Shown: in pieces, positions 22,708 through 26,675 of the stretch | Numbering within the stretch: position 1 is the first letter of the stretch | Layout of the letters: every line of letters begins with the position of its first letter | Origin: Sulfuriflexus sp032250955 | Lineage (GTDB): Bacteria; Pseudomonadota; Gammaproteobacteria; AKS1 | DNA: 26,675 nt | Reading direction: 5' to 3' | Assembly (NCBI RefSeq): GCF_032250955.1 | Contig: NZ_JAVVES010000036.1 | Location: 1-26,675, forward strand | Made by a program: the position numbers and the translations under genes | The notes under the pieces: model-generated | Database searches by the model: none | Told to the model about the DNA's origin: nothing | The model's input: only the letters and a program-made list of their open reading frames with translations

Positions 22708-24078
22708 TTAATCCAGCTGGGCCAGCTTGCTGCTCTTGTCTGTATCCAGTGCCATGATTTCACCACCTGCAGATGCAGTAAATTTCTCGGCATCGACTTT
22801 TCTCATAAACGAGGTGATCTCACCGTCATCAGCTTTCACATAGGTGGCAATCTTGCCGAAGATCTTCAGCCCGGTGCTATGATCGTAGACATATGAAGCG
22901 CGCAGAGTCCCGTCTTTTTTGAACTTTTCAAAATCGGCAAGCATCGCAGCCACGCTGGCATAACTGATTATGCCTTTATCCGTGTGCCATATCTCCGCTG
23001 GTGAAAGTTTCATGTTCTCTTCCTCGGCTATATAGGTAAAATTCAATTCCTTGTCATAATCAATACCGAGCTGTTTGTATGCCTCGCGGATATAGCCATC
23101 GTAAATCCAGTGATCGAAATCCAGTGGTGGGATGTTCTTTTCCTTGACGAGAACAGTATGATCAAATTTCAGTGCGTCTATCCACTCCGGCTTGATGGTT
23201 GGATCGAGCGTTAATGCGCCACCCTTGCTAAAGTACAGATACTGAACCTCACGTTCTATGCCGGTCCATTTTTCCAGCAGCGTAGCGGCCTGTACCGGGT
23301 CTTTATGCACCCAGTTCCCTGCCTCAACCACGGCCTTCATGAAAGCAACTACGACTTCAGGATATTTCTCGGCATAGTCCTTGCGCACAACGACTCCGTG
23401 CAGATACGGCACGCCAGCTTCACTACCATCGAAAATCTTGCGGCCGGTGCCACGAAATTCCATGATTTCTGACCAGGGACAAAAGTCACCATGTGCATCA
23501 ATCTTGCCTTGAGCGATATTGGCTGCGCCTACTGGTGGACTTTGATTCTTGAGCGTGTAGTCATCCTTTGACATACCGATGTCCTGCATAGCCTTCAATG
23601 TCATACCCCAGGCGGCACTGCCGACAGGTACTGAAATTGATTTGCCCTTCAGGTCTGCCAGGGTCTGGACATCAGAATCGACAGGTACAACAACCGCATT
23701 GCCAGAGCCGCGTTGGTTATAGCCTGTACCCGCTATATACAAGGTTTCCAGGCTGTTGGTTTCCTGGAATTTGGCGCCGTTAACAATCAGCGGATAATCT
23801 CCCATTACCCCAAAATCAAGTTTATTAGCCAGCATCTGATTGGTGATAGGCGAACCAGAAGAATAGTCCTTCCAGTTAAACTCATATTTCACATCCTTGT
23901 ACTTGCCTTCAGTAGGAAGGTATTTCTGTATCAGAGCCAGTTCCTTGAGAATAATCCCTGCTGAATAAGTATCTGTGCATTTACTTTGGTGTCCCACGGC
24001 AATGCGAATGGTCTCTGCACTTGCGAAACCACTGCTGCCGATGGCCAGCGCAAGCGCTATAATGAGCTTGTGTTTCAT
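22708..24078 (-). CDS. ABC transporter substrate-binding protein with NosL-like C-terminal domain
   Basis: A periplasmic binding protein of the NMT1/SsuA/NrtA class. The ATG at 24078 has GGGAGA 7 bp upstream and yields 456 residues; a GTG at 24096 is a poorer start. A signal peptide (KLIIALALAIGSSGFASA) precedes the mature domain, with FGVMGDYPLIVNGA, VPVGSAAWGMTLKAM and ANIAQGKIDAHGDFCPW typical of the fold. From about residue 350 there is an extra domain of about 100 residues (DKGIISYASVAAMLADFEKF; SYVYDHSTG; DAEKFTASAGGEIMALD) resembling NosL/NosL-like proteins. It lacks the CxxC-type copper motif of classical NosL. First gene of the ABC operon, with a GntR-type operator upstream. Confidence 0.88.
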   Translation of the reverse strand: MKHKLIIALALAIGSSGFASAETIRIAVGHQSKCTDTYSAGIILKELALIQKYLPTEGKYKDVKYEFNWKDYSSGSPITNQMLANKLDFGVMGDYPLIVNGAKFQETNSLETLYIAGTGYNQRGSGNAVVVPVDSDVQTLADLKGKSISVPVGSAAWGMTLKAMQDIGMSKDDYTLKNQSPPVGAANIAQGKIDAHGDFCPWSEIMEFRGTGRKIFDGSEAGVPYLHGVVVRKDYAEKYPEVVVAFMKAVVEAGNWVHKDPVQAATLLEKWTGIEREVQYLYFSKGGALTLDPTIKPEWIDALKFDHTVLVKEKNIPPLDFDHWIYDGYIREAYKQLGIDYDKELNFTYIAEEENMKLSPAEIWHTDKGIISYASVAAMLADFEKFKKDGTLRASYVYDHSTGLKIFGKIATYVKADDGEITSFMRKVDAEKFTASAGGEIMALDTDKSSKLAQLD

Positions 24079-24437
24079 TGTTTTCTCCCGGTTCACTAAT
24101 CTTGAATTAAGTAATGCTTACCGCATGTTGCTATTCAATAAGCATGACTTGTTATAACGTGTCATACGCACTACACACATACAGTTGCAGGATGTGTGCC
24201 ACACCAATATTCAAGTGGCTTAAATCGTGGTACCCAGTGGGTTTACAGGCTAAACAGGAGAAGCAAAAAGCAGATAGAAGTTATTTGAAATAACAAAAAC
24301 ATGGGTCATTATGGTGCAATCCCTTGCAGATACGCACTAAGAGCAAGCAATCAGATTCGACGAAGTGCTGTAATTTCAATACAACTCATGGCTGTAATAA
24401 GACTGTATAAATACCCTTGAAAAGGACATCGAAGCAA
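24079..24437. other. Intergenic control region of the ABC operon
   Basis: This 359-bp region holds the operator at 24147-24162 and the binding-protein ribosome site. It also contains an inverted repeat CACACAT/ATGTGTG (24174-24180 and 24192-24198, 11-nt loop) and a 15-bp palindrome GTTATTTGAAATAAC (24280-24294). No gene and no good terminator for the upstream rnfH-like gene is seen. Confidence 0.5.
24147..24162. promoter_or_regulatory. GntR operator candidate before the ABC operon
   Basis: ACTTGTTATAACGTGT matches the palindrome before gntR (ACATGTTATAACATGT) at 14 of 16 positions, keeping the TGTTATAAC core. It lies about 70 bp upstream of the binding-protein ATG. A shared site means the GntR regulator probably controls both operons. 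Confidence 0.65.
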
Positions 24438-24881
24438 CTAGATTGCAGCTGACACCGGCCGGTATATTTCAATCCGGTCACCGTCTTTAAGAACCTCGGT
24501 CAAGGGCTTGAGCGAACCGTGAATACCGACCTTGTTGCTGGCCAGATCGACATCAGGACATTGCTCGAGGATACCTGACATGATGATACCGTCTTCGATA
24601 GTGGCGCCCCTGGCCAGTTGGATAGCCTGTATGATCTGCACTTCAGTATCAGCATACACAACCTCTATGCTCAGTTTTTTTGGGTCGCCAAGGTCTGCCA
24701 TCATTAACTGAAATTCGTCTTCGGTAAGATTTTCATATTCCTTCCCCGATTCGTCGAGGTGTGCCTTAATCCCGGTTTCCAGTGTTCGCAGTTGATCTTG
24801 CAGGTCGGTTTCCTGTGCCTGTAATTGCTTGAGCTGTTCACGCAATTGGTGTGACTGGTTGATGAGTTCACGTAATTCCAT
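24438..24881 (-). CDS. Coiled-coil/RnfH-domain fusion protein
   Basis: A 147-residue protein. Residues 1-45 form a strongly predicted coiled coil (LREQLKQLQAQETDLQDQL); 45-68 is an acidic linker (YENLTEDEFQLMMADLGDP). Residues about 69-147 match the ubiquitin-like RnfH/UPF0125 domain: SIEVVYA, GATIEDGIIMSGIL, CPDVDL, NKVGIHG and the terminal GDRIEIYRP. RnfH is normally a stand-alone protein of about 95 residues, sometimes encoded with rnf genes; its biochemical role is unclear. AGAGG lies 6 bp before the ATG. It is unlinked to the main rnf operon but in the same gene neighbourhood, beside apbE. The extra coiled coil suggests a specialised docking form for this Rnf system (inference). Confidence 0.88.
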   Translation of the reverse strand: MELRELINQSHQLREQLKQLQAQETDLQDQLRTLETGIKAHLDESGKEYENLTEDEFQLMMADLGDPKKLSIEVVYADTEVQIIQAIQLARGATIEDGIIMSGILEQCPDVDLASNKVGIHGSLKPLTEVLKDGDRIEIYRPVSAAI

Positions 24882-24980
24882 ATTTAGCCTCTTATCAAGT
24901 GTCTATATCCTGGTTCAGGAAAAACTATAGCCTTTAGCGGGGGCTCTTAAAACATATTCCTTACGCAAGTATATTTATCA

Positions 24981-26015
24981 TTACTCGATAAATCGAGCAA
25001 ATGAAGATGAGTACTGTTCTGCAAAACCGTCTCCCTGTCTGATAATGAAAAATGCTGCTATTGCATGTGCTTCAGTAAATTGTTGGGCCTTTTCAGGCCC
25101 CATGACCATCAGGGCGGTAGCGAGTGCATCCGCCGTTGCCGTAGATTCATGAATAACCGTAACTGAGGCTAATTGGTGGGTAATCGGCCGCCCCGTGCCC
25201 GGATCAAGCATATGTGAATAACGATGACCGTTTTTTTCAAAGTAGTTACGATAATCACCTGATGTCGCCATGGCGGCACTGTTCACTTTCACAGCATGCT
25301 GAACAACACGGCCCGTAAACTGCGGTGATTCTATGCCGATCTTCCAGTTCCGGCCTCCAGGCTTATGACCCTGGGCACGGAGTTCACCGCCGATCTCTAT
25401 CAGATAGTTTTTTATGCCATGCCCGCTCAGGTAATCGGCAAGTCTGTCCACGGCATAGCCCTTGGCAATGGCAGAAAAGTCTATATAGATATTCCTATCC
25501 TTTTTTACATGATTAGTATCAGGCCTGATGAAAATATGCTGCATACCGGTTCGCAGCATCGCTTTTTTGATATCGCCGTCATTCGGAATGGTCATAGTCT
25601 GAACACCCGGACCAAATCCCCACAAATTGACAAGCTGACCCAGAGTGACATCAAACTTACCATCTGTCTGCTGACTGATAGCTAATGCCAGTTTTAATAC
25701 CGCGGCGGTTTCATCTGAAAGCCGGAACCATTTACCAACCGGTGCTTGATTAAATCTCGATAATTCCGAACCCGGATCCCAGGTGGACATCAGCTTATTG
25801 ATAGCTTGTAGATTACTTTCCAGTCCTTCGCCCAGTTCCTTGTAATCCAGGTTCGTGCCGTCATCAATTACCTGGACACTATAAGTGGTGCCCATTGTTT
25901 TACCATTCAGAATCTTGATCGCGGGCTTTTCTGCTGCCGAACATGCAAAGAGCACTATGCTGATGCACAATAAAAATAATGCTTTTTGATAATTCACTAA
26001 TAATTGTCTATGCAT
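24981..26015 (-). CDS. apbE: FAD:protein FMN transferase, lipoprotein (ApbE)
   Basis: A 344-residue periplasmic lipoprotein from the ATG at 26015 (GGGGA upstream); the frame is open further 5' but overlaps the preceding gene. A lipobox VLFAC puts the acylated Cys at residue 25. ApbE motifs: GKTMGTTYSV, STWDPGSELSRFN, DFSAIAKGYAVDRLADYL, EIGGELRAQG, ATSGDYRNYFE, YSHMLDPGTGRP and STATADALATALMVMG, including the metal-binding Asp/Thr region. It attaches FMN through a phosphoester to Thr in D..(T/S)GAT motifs; RnfG and RnfD here carry such sites. It lies 20 bp after the truncated tauE gene on the same strand and probably depended on the same promoter. Confidence 0.95.
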   Translation of the reverse strand: MHRQLLVNYQKALFLLCISIVLFACSAAEKPAIKILNGKTMGTTYSVQVIDDGTNLDYKELGEGLESNLQAINKLMSTWDPGSELSRFNQAPVGKWFRLSDETAAVLKLALAISQQTDGKFDVTLGQLVNLWGFGPGVQTMTIPNDGDIKKAMLRTGMQHIFIRPDTNHVKKDRNIYIDFSAIAKGYAVDRLADYLSGHGIKNYLIEIGGELRAQGHKPGGRNWKIGIESPQFTGRVVQHAVKVNSAAMATSGDYRNYFEKNGHRYSHMLDPGTGRPITHQLASVTVIHESTATADALATALMVMGPEKAQQFTEAHAIAAFFIIRQGDGFAEQYSSSFARFIE

Positions 26016-26035
26016 GAATTTTTCCCCGTCAGTCT

Positions 26036-26611
26036 TTATGTCTTGCCAAACATCATCAATACGCCTACACCGCCCAACAGGGTCAGGGTCGCAGTGCGAA
26101 ACATGGCTTCCGAGACTTTGCCAAACATCTTCCCCCCTGCCCACGTGGCAATGATGAACAATGGCAGTAACCATGCGGTGAAACCGATAATCTTCGCTGT
26201 CACGATGTCGTGAAAAAGAAAAGTTATTAATGCAATTACCGTGCTGAATACGAGAAAAACAATCATGCTGGCACGTGCAACGCCGGAAGTGTATGTTCCT
26301 GACAGATAATAAAAGATCACCGGCAAGCCGCCGAGACTGGTAGCCCCGCTAATCAAGCCACTACTGAAACCGGTGATCATGGCCACATGACCCTGTTTAT
26401 CTTCGCCTTTGTAACGCCAGCCTGTCGCCATTACAAAGACACTCAGCAGCACCAATGTCGCTATTGCAACACGCATAATCTCAACATCGATATTTATCAA
26501 CGCCATTGCACCGATGGGAACAGCAAGGCTGGCCATCAATGACATGGGAACTACACTACGCCAGTGGCAACGTGACAGTGCCCCTGGTAACAGCTGAATA
26601 GCCGGGGTCAG
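26036..26611 (-). pseudogene. TauE/SafE-family sulfite/sulfonate exporter, 5' end lost to an insertion
   Basis: The C-terminal part of a TauE/SafE membrane permease. A frame can start at an ATG at 26545 (169 residues), but coding similarity continues upstream (LLPGALSRCHWRSVVPM), exactly as in the middle of the family. It then stops at about 26611, where an IS-like terminus begins. The family is usually about 250 residues, so roughly the first 60-80 residues are missing. Family motifs present: VPIGAMALINID, GFSSGLISGATSLGGLPVIFYYL and ARASMIVFLVF. Members export or import sulfite, sulfonates or related anions, or are uncharacterised. It lies 20 bp before apbE. Confidence 0.75.
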
Positions 26612-26613
26612 TT

Positions 26614-26675
26614 TGAACCTCCCCCAGTTTAACGGACACTTTTAATCAGAGACAATCGTCTCCCAAAGGAGTGTC
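26614..26675 (+). mobile_element. Left terminus of a probable IS3-family insertion sequence (partial)
   Basis: From 26614 the sequence TGAACCTCCCC...AACGGACAC (26614-26639) has the form of an IS3-family terminal inverted repeat (TGA...CCCC...GGACAC). It is followed by a small hairpin (GAGAC-AATC-GTCTC, 26649-26662) and a strong ribosome site AAAGGAG at 26665-26671, as expected just before an orfA transposase start beyond the edge. The tauE reading frame loses family similarity exactly here. The element body, other repeat and target duplication are outside the window. Confidence 0.5.

Noticed and set aside
24174..24198. Inverted repeat CACACAT/ATGTGTG as a terminator of the rnfH-like gene
   Set aside because: The stem is short and A/C-repetitive, has no T-run, and lies more than 230 bp from that gene's stop; it was left as an unnamed repeat.
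24280..24294. Palindrome GTTATTTGAAATAAC as an FNR/Crp site or terminator
   Set aside because: It does not match the TTGAT-N4-ATCAA pattern, has no T-run on the coding strand, and is far from a start codon.

Overview
The window reads as a gammaproteobacterial chromosome segment of moderate GC. Evidence for this is the Lap-type adhesin/secretion/c-di-GMP set, the rnfABCDGE gene order, an RnfH-type protein, a cytochrome c4-like protein and an SCO protein. No rRNA, tRNA or CRISPR was seen. Nearly every gene is on the minus strand. Species cannot be named from the sequence; a free-living aquatic or sulfur/nitrogen-cycling bacterium is an inference.

Region 1 (1-8758) is a biofilm-adhesion locus. 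Reading along the minus strand it holds lapG and lapD (8758-6100) and, divergent from a small plus-strand gene of unknown function, lapB-lapC, a LuxR-type regulator with a degenerate receiver, a second stand-alone degenerate receiver, and the 5' end of a giant adhesin gene (lapA-like) that runs off the left edge. The adhesin carries a TAAG site for the LapG protease about 112 residues in. LapD has inactive GGDEF/EAL signatures and so should be a c-di-GMP sensor. A 20-bp palindrome with TATTGTAC half-sites lies before the receiver gene, and similar half-sites lie before lapB.

Region 2 (8759-9331) is mostly non-coding, with one small plus-strand membrane-peptide ORF that appears frameshifted.

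Region 3 (9332-18624) is one long minus-strand operon: gntR, an AprA/FrdA-like flavoprotein, an AprB-like two-cluster ferredoxin, a HEAT-repeat protein, an FdxA-type ferredoxin, then rnfA-B-C-D-G-E. A good sigma70 promoter with an overlapping 16-bp palindrome sits before gntR.

Region 4 (18701-24162) is a second minus-strand operon: a nitrate/sulfonate/taurine-type ABC importer (binding protein with a NosL-like C-terminal domain, permease, a small polytopic membrane protein with a Cys-Cys pair, ATPase), then an SCO-type copper protein and a diheme cytochrome c4-like protein whose 3' end is frameshifted. The same palindrome, with two mismatches, lies before the binding-protein gene, so one GntR regulator probably controls both operons.

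Region 5 (24438-26675) holds a coiled-coil/RnfH fusion, apbE (the flavin transferase that would mature RnfG and RnfD), and a tauE/safE exporter gene that has lost its 5' end to what looks like the terminus of an IS3-family element at the right edge.

The most interesting proposal is that regions 3-5 form one dedicated system. A small, probably anionic, substrate is imported and acted on by an AprAB-like flavoenzyme fed with low-potential electrons from its own Rnf complex through ferredoxins. The substrate is unknown; an organosulfur compound is only a guess.
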